Below, piece after piece: positions 26,929 through 34,651 of a stretch of DNA of 64,000 bases (the stretch's first letter is position 1; every line of letters begins with the position of its first letter). The notes beneath the pieces are model-generated. The model was not told where the DNA came from. It saw nothing but the letters and a program-made list of their open reading frames with translations, and made no database searches. Origin of the DNA: Deltaproteobacteria bacterium (GTDB lineage: Bacteria; Myxococcota_A; UBA9160; JAJDAL01). Both the position numbers and the translations under genes were made by a program. The DNA lies in assembly GCA_029261875.1 (NCBI GenBank), contig JAJDAL010000036.1, positions 62,001 through 126,000 of the forward strand. The letters run 5' to 3'.

Positions 26929-27834
26929 ATGGAAGCACCGACCGGAAAGAGTCTGCTCGAACGCTTGGGGTTTGCGGCCGAAGACCGCGTGGCGGTGGTG
27001 CACTGCGACGACATCGGGATGTGTCACGCCGCCAACGAGGGTGCGTTCGAGGCGCTCGCCAATGGTCCCGCCACCTGCGGCAGCATCATGGTTCCGTGTC
27101 CCTGGTTTCCCGAAGCGGCCACCTACGCGCGCGCGCATCCGGAACTCGATCTGGGAGTTCACCTCACCCTGACGTCCGAGTGGAAGCACTACCGCTGGGG
27201 ACCCGTGGCCGGAAGTCGCGCGGTGCCATCGCTGCTCGATGACACGGGTTATTTTCCAGGATCCCTCGTGGAATGCGTGCAGCGCGCCAAGGCGGAAGAA
27301 GCGGAGGTGGAGCTGCGCGCGCAGATCGATCGAGCCCTCGACGCGGGGATCGACGTGACCCACCTGGATTCCCACATGGGGACCTGCTTCATTCCGCCGT
27401 TGCTCGACGTCTACGCACGTCTCGCCTGCGACTACCGTCTCCCCGTACTGGCGACGCTTCCCGACGCCGAAACCCTGCGCGCCGCCGGGATGCAGGGACT
27501 GGGAGAAAGTGTTGCCCGTGCGGTCGCGCAGCTGGAAGCGAATGGAATTCCGGCGCTCGACGGGCTCGACGCCAACTCGCTGCACTTCGAACCGGGGGCA
27601 GGCGAGGCCCACAATCGCAACCGTTTGTCGAAGCTCCGCCCGGGAGTCAATTATTTGATCTGTCACCCCGCACGCGGGGGCGAAGAACTTTCCTCCATTG
27701 CGCCCGACGCCCACATGCGGGATTTCGAGCGGACCTTCTACGGAGGAGAGACGGGGCGAACTGCGCTCGCCCGCGAAGGCATCCAGACCGTGGGGATGCG
27801 TCCGCTGCGCGATCTGGTGCGTCAGTCGACTTGA
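26929..27834 (+). CDS. ChbG/HpnK (YdjC) family carbohydrate deacetylase
   Basis: A 301-residue YdjC-family protein. HCDDIGMCHAAN near the N terminus holds the metal-binding Asp pair, LGVHLTLTSEW the first His, and VTHLDSHMGT the remaining His. Members remove N-acetyl groups from chito-oligosaccharides or act in hopanoid biosynthesis; a general sugar deacetylase is the safest call. Its stop overlaps the TTG start of the alpha/beta hydrolase, beginning a three-gene operon. Confidence 0.83.
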   Translation: MEAPTGKSLLERLGFAAEDRVAVVHCDDIGMCHAANEGAFEALANGPATCGSIMVPCPWFPEAATYARAHPELDLGVHLTLTSEWKHYRWGPVAGSRAVPSLLDDTGYFPGSLVECVQRAKAEEAEVELRAQIDRALDAGIDVTHLDSHMGTCFIPPLLDVYARLACDYRLPVLATLPDAETLRAAGMQGLGESVARAVAQLEANGIPALDGLDANSLHFEPGAGEAHNRNRLSKLRPGVNYLICHPARGGEELSSIAPDAHMRDFERTFYGGETGRTALAREGIQTVGMRPLRDLVRQST

Positions 27835-28625
27835 GCGAAGCTTCCGAAACCGTCGAGGCATCGGTCCGGCTCCACGTGGAGAGCAGCGGGGACGGGCCGC
27901 CGGTATTGCTCGGTCACGGCTTCGGGGGCAGTGCGCGAAATTTTCGGCCGCAGGTCCGCGCCCTGAAGGCGCGGTACCGCGTCTTGACCTTCGATGCGCG
28001 CGGGCACGCCCGAAGCGATGCGCCGGAGGGGGCGCGAAACTACCGCCCCGAAGCCTTCTGCCGCGATCTCGAACGCATTCTCGATGCGGAAAAATTGGCA
28101 AGCTCGGTGGTGGGTGGGCTCTCCATGGGGGCCGCCGTCGCTTTGCGTTTCGCCGCGATGTGGCCCGAGCGTGTGAGCGCTCTCGTTCTCGCATCGCCTC
28201 CACCGTCGGGCCGCGGCGTTGCCTGGAGCCGCGATTTCGCGGCAGCGATCGAGTCGGGCGGTCTCGAATCCGCGGGGGAGACCTACGTATGGGGGGAGGC
28301 GTCGGGACTCGATCCCGACGCGGCCCGCTGGGTACGTCAGGGCTTTCTCGAACACGCGCCCCACGCCCTCGCCCACATCCTGCGGGAGTTCCTGGCCAAG
28401 CATCCCGCGCCCGATGCGTGGTCGCCGCCTTTGTCGGGCGTGACCTGCCCGGTGTTGATCCTTGCCGGGGGACTGGACGCGGCGTCGGTGCGCGAGGGAG
28501 AGGCATTGGCGCGAAGGCTGTCCCACAGTCGAATGGAAATCGTCGAGGGTGCGGGGCACGTCGTGAATCTCGCGGCGCCGGAGGAGACGAATCGATTGCT
28601 CGAACAATTCCTGGGATCCCTCTAG
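27831..28625 (+). CDS. Alpha/beta-fold hydrolase
   Basis: A 264-residue hydrolase: oxyanion-hole region GHGFGGSARNF, nucleophile elbow VGGLSMGAA (Ser), Asp in ILAGGLDAASV, and His in GAGHVVNL. The substrate is unknown; the fold covers esterases, haloperoxidases and C-C hydrolases. A TTG start overlapping the upstream stop (TTGA) is assumed from spacing; the first residues are unconserved. The stop lies two bases before the phosphoribosyltransferase start. Confidence 0.75.
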   Translation: MSEASETVEASVRLHVESSGDGPPVLLGHGFGGSARNFRPQVRALKARYRVLTFDARGHARSDAPEGARNYRPEAFCRDLERILDAEKLASSVVGGLSMGAAVALRFAAMWPERVSALVLASPPPSGRGVAWSRDFAAAIESGGLESAGETYVWGEASGLDPDAARWVRQGFLEHAPHALAHILREFLAKHPAPDAWSPPLSGVTCPVLILAGGLDAASVREGEALARRLSHSRMEIVEGAGHVVNLAAPEETNRLLEQFLGSL

Positions 28626-28627
28626 CG

Positions 28628-29164
28628 ATGCGTATCGCGCGCATGTTCGACGCCGAGCGCGTGGCCACGCGAATCGAAGAACTCTCCCGTGCGTTGGCGG
28701 AAGATTACCGCGATGGAGCGCTGTCGATTCTCGGGATCGCCGAAGGATCTGCGCGTTTCGTGGACGGCTTGGTTGCGGGGCTCGAGCGACACGGGTTGGC
28801 ACCGGTCGTCCATATGGTTCGCGCCCACCGCACGGACGGCACCGCACTGAATTCGGTGGAGTTGGGTCCCGTGGCGCTCGAGGCTTTGAACGAGCGAGAC
28901 GTTCTGGTGTGCGATGACATTGCCGACGAAGGGAAGACCTTGCGCGCGGTACTCGATCTCGTGGAGGGGGCCGGCGCGCATTCGGTACACACGGCGGTGT
29001 TGATCGACAAGCACGGCGCCGAGCGCGAGGACCTGCCCCTCGACTATGTGGGCTTCACGGTCGGGCCCTTCCAGGTCGAACCGGGCTGGGTCGTGGGATT
29101 CGGAATGGATCTCGACGGGCGTTTCCGCGAGCTCGATTGGATCGGCGTCGTCGAAGACGATTAG
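28628..29164 (+). CDS. Type I phosphoribosyltransferase (hypoxanthine PRT-like)
   Basis: A 178-residue PRTase. The PRPP-binding motif is VLVCDDIADEGKTL (about 97-110), the pyrophosphate loop lies near ILGIAEGSARF, and VDYVGF-like DYVGFTVG toward the end resembles the purine-binding region of hypoxanthine phosphoribosyltransferases. It would salvage a purine base with PRPP. The Asp-Asp pair of the PRPP site is intact. Co-transcribed with the hydrolase (two-base gap). Confidence 0.8.
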   Translation: MRIARMFDAERVATRIEELSRALAEDYRDGALSILGIAEGSARFVDGLVAGLERHGLAPVVHMVRAHRTDGTALNSVELGPVALEALNERDVLVCDDIADEGKTLRAVLDLVEGAGAHSVHTAVLIDKHGAEREDLPLDYVGFTVGPFQVEPGWVVGFGMDLDGRFRELDWIGVVEDD

Positions 29165-29197
29165 CGTCTTGCGGGTCGGAGCTCGGAGGGATGGCGC

Positions 29198-29524
29198 CTA
29201 GGGGGCAGCGCATTCCGCGCACGGGCAAAGCGTGCGAAGTCGTTCGAAGGGATAGATTCCCGAATCGTGTCCGTCGCTCCAGTAGATCTGAATCGCGTAC
29301 CGCCCGACGCTCTCCAGCTTCAGGGGCGCCACGTCCTGGGGCACGGAGGAGGGCTCCAGTCGCACAGCGCCGCTCCATTCATCGACGCAATGTGCGCACG
29401 CGCACGCCAAGCGTAGATCGCGGATCTCGTAGCGGCTGCGGTGGCCGTCTCCCCAGGTGATGGCCAGGTGGCGGGGGCCATCCTGGGCGATGGATCGAGG
29501 AGTGGTCGGTGATTCGTTCGCCAT
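29198..29524 (-). CDS. DUF971 (GBBH-like N-terminal domain) protein
   Basis: A 108-residue single-domain protein. It has the DUF971 pattern: ITWGDGHRSRY, the Cys pair region LACACAHCVDEWSG, and a closing IYWSDGHDSGIYPFERLRTLC. This domain also forms the N-terminal part of gamma-butyrobetaine hydroxylase and is often linked with Mrp/ApbC Fe-S proteins; a stand-alone role is not established. It is divergent from the F420 reductase, with only 35 bases between the start codons. Confidence 0.85.
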   Translation of the reverse strand: MANESPTTPRSIAQDGPRHLAITWGDGHRSRYEIRDLRLACACAHCVDEWSGAVRLEPSSVPQDVAPLKLESVGRYAIQIYWSDGHDSGIYPFERLRTLCPCAECAAP

Positions 29525-29559
29525 CCCGGGAGCATAGATTGAGCTACGCTGCGCGTCCT

Positions 29560-30255
29560 ATGGCGGAACGTTCTTCGCAGGCGATTGCCATCTTGGGCGG
29601 CACCGGGGACCAGGGGCTGGGATTGGCTCTGCGTTTCGCCCAGGCGGGCCGGCCGGTCGTCATCGGGTCTCGCAAGAAGGAAAAAGCCGTGGCGGCCGCG
29701 GAAGAGGTACGGGCCGCGGTGGCGGGCGCGGAAGTCGACGGGTACGAGAACGCCGAGGCGACCCAGCGCGCGCCGATCATCATCCTCTCGGTCCCCTTCG
29801 AGCACACGGCCGGAACCCTCAAGGGCATTCGCGATGCGCTCTCGCCGGGACAGATTCTAGTGTCGATGGGGGTCCCCCTCGCTACGGCGGTCGGAGACCG
29901 GGCCACCCGAATGGTGGGCGTCTGGCAGGGATCCTGTGCGGAGCTGGTGGCGGACCTGGCCCCCGAGGGCGTGGCGGTGGTTTCGGCGTTCCAGAATGTT
30001 CCAGCACACCGTTTGCGAACATTGGATGCGCCGGTCGAATGCGACGTCGTGGTGTCGGGGGAAAAGGCGCCGCGAAAAGCGGTGATGGATCTCTGCCCCC
30101 TGGTGCCCGGATTGCGCGCGGTCGATGGTGGCCCGCTCGCCAACGCGCGTGCGATCGAAGCGTGGACCGCGCTGCTGATCGGCATGAACATTCGGTACAA
30201 GGTTTCCGAAGGAGTGGGCTTCCGCTTCACGGGGCTTCCCGACAACAGTTCCTAA
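29560..30255 (+). CDS. npdG: NADPH-dependent F420 reductase
   Basis: A 231-residue oxidoreductase. The N-terminal block IAILGGTGDQGLGLALRFA with VVIGSRKKEKA is the signature of F420:NADP oxidoreductase, which moves hydride between NADPH and the deazaflavin F420. ILSVPFEHTAGTL and VVSAFQNVPA follow at the usual places, and the length fits. The ATG at 29560 was preferred to a longer frame that overlaps the divergent gene. No F420 biosynthesis gene is in the window. Confidence 0.85.
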   Translation: MAERSSQAIAILGGTGDQGLGLALRFAQAGRPVVIGSRKKEKAVAAAEEVRAAVAGAEVDGYENAEATQRAPIIILSVPFEHTAGTLKGIRDALSPGQILVSMGVPLATAVGDRATRMVGVWQGSCAELVADLAPEGVAVVSAFQNVPAHRLRTLDAPVECDVVVSGEKAPRKAVMDLCPLVPGLRAVDGGPLANARAIEAWTALLIGMNIRYKVSEGVGFRFTGLPDNSS

Positions 30256-30265
30256 CGCAGTGCGC

Positions 30266-30280
30266 TAACGCGAAGCGTTA
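30266..30280 (+). terminator. Small hairpin after the F420 reductase
   Basis: TAACGC, GAA, GCGTTA forms a perfect six-base stem 11 bases after the stop codon. There is no U-tract, so it may be a weak or Rho-assisted terminator. Confidence 0.35.
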
Positions 30281-30431
30281 ACTCCACAACTTCAAACACT
30301 TAGATAGGTGGCCTGCGCTTCGCTTGCGGGCGGCTTGCCGCTTGCGTCTTGGCGGCGGAATGCCGAAGTCAATGAAATCGACAGGTTGTGGTTGTGCGCC
30401 ATTGTAAACGCAAGATTTTGTGGAAATTCAG

Positions 30432-30460
30432 TTGACGTCCCTGGGGCCGGGGAGTATCAA
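30432..30460 (+). promoter_or_regulatory. Predicted sigma-70 promoter upstream of nrdJ
   Basis: TTGACG (30432-30437), a 17-base spacer and TATCAA (30455-30460) match a housekeeping promoter and would start RNA near 30467, about 290 bases before nrdJ. Confidence 0.5.
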
Positions 30461-30466
30461 GTTTGA

Positions 30467-30757
30467 CATGGGGATGTGATGATCTCTTCGGCGGCCTGGG
30501 GGGGTTCTTAGGCGGTCGTCGTTGGGAGCACGAGCTAGGGTGGGAAGGAGGACCTGTCCTTGTTCGGGGGCGCCGGAGGGATCTCCGGCGCCTCTCTCAT
30601 CTCCAGGGATTGCGCTTCATCGATCCACAACAATCAGAGGTTTCAGCGCTCGAATGCTGGACGCGACCGCACAGCCTACACCGAAGTGTGTCTATAGAAG
30701 ACATCGCTTCGGTGTAAAGAACGACTTGCGATTCAAAATCAAAAAGGGGGGAAGGGG
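30467..30757 (+). promoter_or_regulatory. Structured 5' leader of nrdJ
   Basis: No gene is recognised here. Two strong hairpins are visible: GGCGCCGGAG-GGAT-CTCCGGCGCC (30569-30592, ten-base perfect stem) and TACACCGAAG (30677-30686) pairing with CTTCGGTGTA (30707-30716) around a 20-base loop that contains its own four-base pairing. The second lies 41 bases before the start codon. I looked for the B12-box of a cobalamin riboswitch, expected for a B12-dependent enzyme, and did not find it. The leader could carry another RNA switch, a small RNA or protein sites. Confidence 0.45.
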
Positions 30758-33481
30758 TTGAACACGACGGGCACCGAGAATGGGAAGCGGAAGATGACCA
30801 AGAACGCCGACGCCAGGGGATTGCGGATTCCCAGGTACTTCACGCAGGCGGGAGAAGATCCCTATAAGACTGTGGAGTGGGAACTTCGTTCGGCGAAGAT
30901 CACCAACGAAAAGGGTGAGGTCGTCTTCGAGCAAACCAACGTCGAGATGCCCCGGAGTTGGTCTCAACTCGCCACCAACGTCGTGGTCTCCAAGTATTTC
31001 CGAGGTCACATCGGCACGCCCGAACGCGAGCACAGCGTCAAGCAACTGATTGGCCGCGTGGTGGGGAAGATTTGCGAATGGGGCCGGGCCTCGGGCTACT
31101 TCCACGCTCCCGAAGACGAAGAAAGCTATCGCGACGAACTCACCTACCTGTTGCTTCACCAGAAGATGGCCTTCAACAGCCCGGTGTGGTTCAACCTGGG
31201 TGTCAAAGACACGCCGCAGCAGGCCAGCGCTTGTTTCATCAATTCCGTCGATGACACGATGGAATCGATCATGGATCTGGCCAAGACCGAGGCGATGCTG
31301 TTCAAGGGCGGTTCGGGGACCGGGTCGAATCTCTCGTCCATTCGCTCTTCGCGCGAAACCTTGGCCGGGGGAGGGACTGCATCGGGGCCCGTTTCGTTCA
31401 TGCGCGGCTACGATTCCTTTGCGGGTGTCGTGAAATCTGGCGGCAAGACGCGCCGCGCGGCGAAGATGGTGATCCTGAACGTCGACCACCCGGACATTCT
31501 CGACTTCGTGCGCAGCAAGGCGGAAGAAGAGAAGAAAGCCTGGGCGTTGATCGATCAGGGCTACGACGGTGGCTTCAACGTCCCCGGTGGTGCCTACGAC
31601 TCCATCTTCTATCAGAACGCAAATCACTCGGTGCGCGTGTCGGATCCGTTCATGCGCTGCACCCAGGACGATCGACCCTGGCAGACGCGATCCGTCACCA
31701 CCGGCGAGGTCATGGACACGGCTCCGGCGCGTGACATCCTGCGCGAAATGGCGGAAGCGGCGCACATTTGCGGCGATCCGGGAATCCAATACGACTCCAC
31801 CATCAACCGCTGGAATCCCTGCAAGACGTCCGGGCGCATCAACTCGAGCAACCCGTGCTCCGAGTACATGTTTCTCGATGACACGGCGTGCAACCTGGCG
31901 AGCTTGAACCTGATGACCTTCCTCGACGAGGAAGGGGGGTTCCAGGTCGAGGACTACAAGCGAGCCGTAGCGCTCACGATTCTCGGTCAGGAAATCGTGG
32001 TCGATCACGCCGATTACCCGACGCCGAAGATCGCGCGCAACAGTCACCTGTACCGACCCTTGGGGCTGGGGTACGCGAACCTGGGCGCCATGCTGATGTC
32101 CGCCGGGCTTCCGTACGACAGTGATGAGGGGCGCAATCTGGCTGCGGCGGTGACGTCGCTCATGTGCGGTCAGGCCTACCTCACCAGTGCCGAGGTCGCC
32201 GAGGCCATGGGGCCCTTCCCGCGCTATCGCATGAACCGCAAGCCGTTCATCGAGGTGATCGGCATGCACAAAGCCGCGGCCGACGCGGTGCCGTCCAACG
32301 GTGTCCCCGAGGGCCTGCTCGCCGAGTCGCGCAGTGTTTGGGGCGAGGCTTTGGCGCAGGCGCGGAAGTCCGGTGTCAAGAACGCCCAGGTCACGGTGTT
32401 GGCGCCGACCGGAACGATCGCGTTCATGATGGATTGCGATACTACGGGTGTAGAGCCCGACATCGCCCTGGTGAAATACAAGAAGCTGGTCGGCGGCGGA
32501 CTCCTCAAGATCGTCAACGGTACGGTTCCGAGGGCTCTGGCGAAGCTGGGTTATTCGCCCGAAGCCGTCGCGTCCATCATCCAATACATCGACGAGAACG
32601 AAACCATCGAAGGGGCCCCGGAGTTGAAGGACGAACACCTGCCGGTGTTCGATTGTGCGTTCCGCGCGCTCTCCGGCACGCGGTCGATCCATTGGATGGG
32701 CCACATCCGAATGATGGGTTCCGTGCAGCCGTTCTTGTCCGGTGCCATCAGCAAGACGGTGAATCTGCCCGAGGACGCGACGGTGGAGGACATCGAGGAG
32801 GCCTACACCGAAGGTTGGAGTCTTGGCCTGAAGGCACTCGCAGTGTATCGCGATGGCTGCAAGCGAACGCAGCCCTTGAACACGGGCAAGGACGCGACCG
32901 CCTCGGTGTCCGAGATTCCGCGTCCCGTGCGTCGCAAGCTCGCCGATGAACGCAGCGCCAGGACTCACAAGTTCTCGATTGCGGGCCACGAGGGCTATCT
33001 CACGGTCGGTCTCTACGAGGACAATACGCCCGGTGAGATCTTCCTCCGAATGGCCAAGGAAGGCAGCACCGTGTCGGGTCTGATGGACACGATTGCGACC
33101 ATGACCTCCATTGCCCTGCAGTACGGTGTGCCGCTGAAAGCATTGGTGGACAAGTTCAGCCACACGCGCTTCGAACCCGCAGGGATCACGAACAACCGGG
33201 AAATCCCCTTCGCCAAATCCGTTACGGATTACGTGTTTCGATTCCTCGGAAACCGGTTCCTGCAAGACCAGCCGGCGGTTCCCGACGAACAGGAAACCCA
33301 GGCGGACACCGTGGGGCTCGCGGTGGTGGCGGGGGGCGCGAAGGGGCGCGAGGCGGAACCCGCCTACTCGGCGGTTCAGCAAGCCGACGCGCCGTCGTGT
33401 ATCGATTGCGGCTCGATCATGATTCGCAACGGCGCTTGCTACAAGTGTCCGAATTGCGGGAGCACGAGCGGCTGTAGCTAG
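30758..33481 (+). CDS. nrdJ: Vitamin B12-dependent (class II) ribonucleoside-diphosphate reductase
   Basis: A 907-residue class II reductase making deoxyribonucleotides with adenosylcobalamin. PVWFNLG and ASACFINSVDD (first active-site Cys) lie near 145-165; NPCSEYMFLDDTACNLASLNL (thiyl-radical Cys and partner Glu) near 368; LAPTGTIAFMMDCDTTGVEP near 550. The C terminus ends in a CIDCG...CYKCPNCGSTSGCS zinc-finger-like block with redox cysteines. No nrdAB gene is seen in the window. The TTG start has GGGGGG six bases upstream; an ATG 12 codons later (30794) with GGAAG is an alternative. Confidence 0.93.
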   Translation: MNTTGTENGKRKMTKNADARGLRIPRYFTQAGEDPYKTVEWELRSAKITNEKGEVVFEQTNVEMPRSWSQLATNVVVSKYFRGHIGTPEREHSVKQLIGRVVGKICEWGRASGYFHAPEDEESYRDELTYLLLHQKMAFNSPVWFNLGVKDTPQQASACFINSVDDTMESIMDLAKTEAMLFKGGSGTGSNLSSIRSSRETLAGGGTASGPVSFMRGYDSFAGVVKSGGKTRRAAKMVILNVDHPDILDFVRSKAEEEKKAWALIDQGYDGGFNVPGGAYDSIFYQNANHSVRVSDPFMRCTQDDRPWQTRSVTTGEVMDTAPARDILREMAEAAHICGDPGIQYDSTINRWNPCKTSGRINSSNPCSEYMFLDDTACNLASLNLMTFLDEEGGFQVEDYKRAVALTILGQEIVVDHADYPTPKIARNSHLYRPLGLGYANLGAMLMSAGLPYDSDEGRNLAAAVTSLMCGQAYLTSAEVAEAMGPFPRYRMNRKPFIEVIGMHKAAADAVPSNGVPEGLLAESRSVWGEALAQARKSGVKNAQVTVLAPTGTIAFMMDCDTTGVEPDIALVKYKKLVGGGLLKIVNGTVPRALAKLGYSPEAVASIIQYIDENETIEGAPELKDEHLPVFDCAFRALSGTRSIHWMGHIRMMGSVQPFLSGAISKTVNLPEDATVEDIEEAYTEGWSLGLKALAVYRDGCKRTQPLNTGKDATASVSEIPRPVRRKLADERSARTHKFSIAGHEGYLTVGLYEDNTPGEIFLRMAKEGSTVSGLMDTIATMTSIALQYGVPLKALVDKFSHTRFEPAGITNNREIPFAKSVTDYVFRFLGNRFLQDQPAVPDEQETQADTVGLAVVAGGAKGREAEPAYSAVQQADAPSCIDCGSIMIRNGACYKCPNCGSTSGCS

Positions 33482-33522
33482 GAAATGGCGCCGCCCTCGA
33501 ACGGGGGGTGGCGGTGATCGAC

Positions 33523-33560
33523 CCGAAGGCAGGCGATGCGAGCGCATCGCCTGCCTTCGG
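33523..33560 (+). terminator. Very strong perfect hairpin after nrdJ
   Basis: Arms 33523-33540 and 33543-33560 are perfectly complementary over 18 bases around a two-base centre. It sits between the nrdJ stop and the GTG of the next gene. No U-tract follows, so it may act as an RNA 3'-end stabiliser, a Rho-assisted terminator or a protein site. Confidence 0.5.
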
Positions 33561-33588
33561 CGCGTCAGGCCGCTAAGTTGGCGCAATC

Positions 33589-34416
33589 GTGGCCGCCGAC
33601 GCGCGCAAATTTGTCGAATGCCTCTCCGGCGCTCTGCGCCAGGCGGCCGCTATCGCGGTCGCGCTCGAGGGCCGAGTCGCCAATCGTCCGAAGACGGGTG
33701 AATCCACCGCAGTGAAAGCCGCGCTGACGCTAGCCGACACCGCATCCCAGGAAGCATTGCTCGTCCCGCTGTTCGAGATGTTCCCCGAGGTCGAAGTCGA
33801 GGCCGAAGAGGACACGCCGACGGTTTCGCTCTTTTCGAGGGGTGGGGACGCCAAGGTGGTGATCGATCCGATCGATGGGACGCTCCGATCCTATCTGGGC
33901 GGAGATGGGCCCTACGGCGTCATGGCGGGTCTCGCAGTCGACGGGCGCTATGAGGGTGCCCTGGTCGCGCTACCGCGGGAAAGACGCTTCTTCGAGGCCG
34001 TGCGCGGCGGCGGCGCGCGCATGGCCCACGAGGACGCGCCTTGGGAAGCCGCTCTTCTATCCCGGGAAGGGCGCGGTGTGATCGTTTCCCACGAAATGCC
34101 CAAACCGGTCGTGTCGAAACTGATCGAGCTGGGGTATGAGCCCTCGAATGGAAGCGGCGGTGCAATTGCCGTGGCGCCCCTGGTGCCCGGGTTCTGTGGG
34201 GGGCTCCGCCTCGCCAAGGGGCCGTTGGGGGTGAGCATTCGGGGGCGGATCGGTGTGTTGATTGCCGCGGAAGCTGGGGCGCTGCTGCGCGGAGACGGGG
34301 GCGCGCCGTTTCCGGATTCCGTCGACGTCGCGTCGCGGGCGTTGCTGGTGGCGCGGGATGCGGAAGTGATGCGGGATCTGGAAGTGGCTTTGGGGGAAGC
34401 GGGGTCGCGCGGGTAG
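33589..34416 (+). CDS. Inositol-monophosphatase-fold phosphatase
   Basis: A 275-residue protein of the IMPase/FBPase/CysQ fold. EVEAEEDTP and VVIDPIDGTLRSYLGGDGPYG supply the acidic metal ligands; the second half (APLVPGF, KGPLGVSIRG) is diverged and the usual WDxAA motif is missing, so substrate prediction is unsafe. It differs clearly from the IMPase at 26065-26853. The GTG start gives MAADARKF; no good Shine-Dalgarno is seen. Confidence 0.7.
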   Translation: MAADARKFVECLSGALRQAAAIAVALEGRVANRPKTGESTAVKAALTLADTASQEALLVPLFEMFPEVEVEAEEDTPTVSLFSRGGDAKVVIDPIDGTLRSYLGGDGPYGVMAGLAVDGRYEGALVALPRERRFFEAVRGGGARMAHEDAPWEAALLSREGRGVIVSHEMPKPVVSKLIELGYEPSNGSGGAIAVAPLVPGFCGGLRLAKGPLGVSIRGRIGVLIAAEAGALLRGDGGAPFPDSVDVASRALLVARDAEVMRDLEVALGEAGSRG

Positions 34417-34419
34417 TTT

Positions 34420-34651
34420 GACTTCGCGCGCACCTGGTCTCTCACCACTCTCGCGTGGGTGGGAGTTGGGGTGCGACTTCGTGCTTCGCGAACCTATTGG
34501 GGCTCCGTGGCGATGGGATTTCGACTTCGCGCTTCGCACTCAGTCACTTCCTTTGACCACTCTCGCGTTGGCTGGGATTGGGAGTACGACTTCGTGCTTT
34601 GCACTCAGTCACTTCCTTTGACCACTTTGGCGTTGGCTTACATCTGCGAGT
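34420..34651 (+). repeat. Degenerate 65-bp tandem repeats reaching into the ETF-QO 3' end
   Basis: Two clear units of 65 bases (34522-34586 and 34587-34651) share about 52 nearly identical bases (start CGACTTCG, centre CACTCAGTCACTTCCTTTG). Diverged partial units begin at about 34420 and 34472. The last unit contains the stop codon of the minus-strand ETF-QO gene. Confidence 0.7.

Noticed and set aside
30300..30757. Cobalamin riboswitch expected before a B12-dependent reductase
   Set aside because: I searched for the B12 box and its flanking helices and found no convincing match; only unrelated hairpins were seen.
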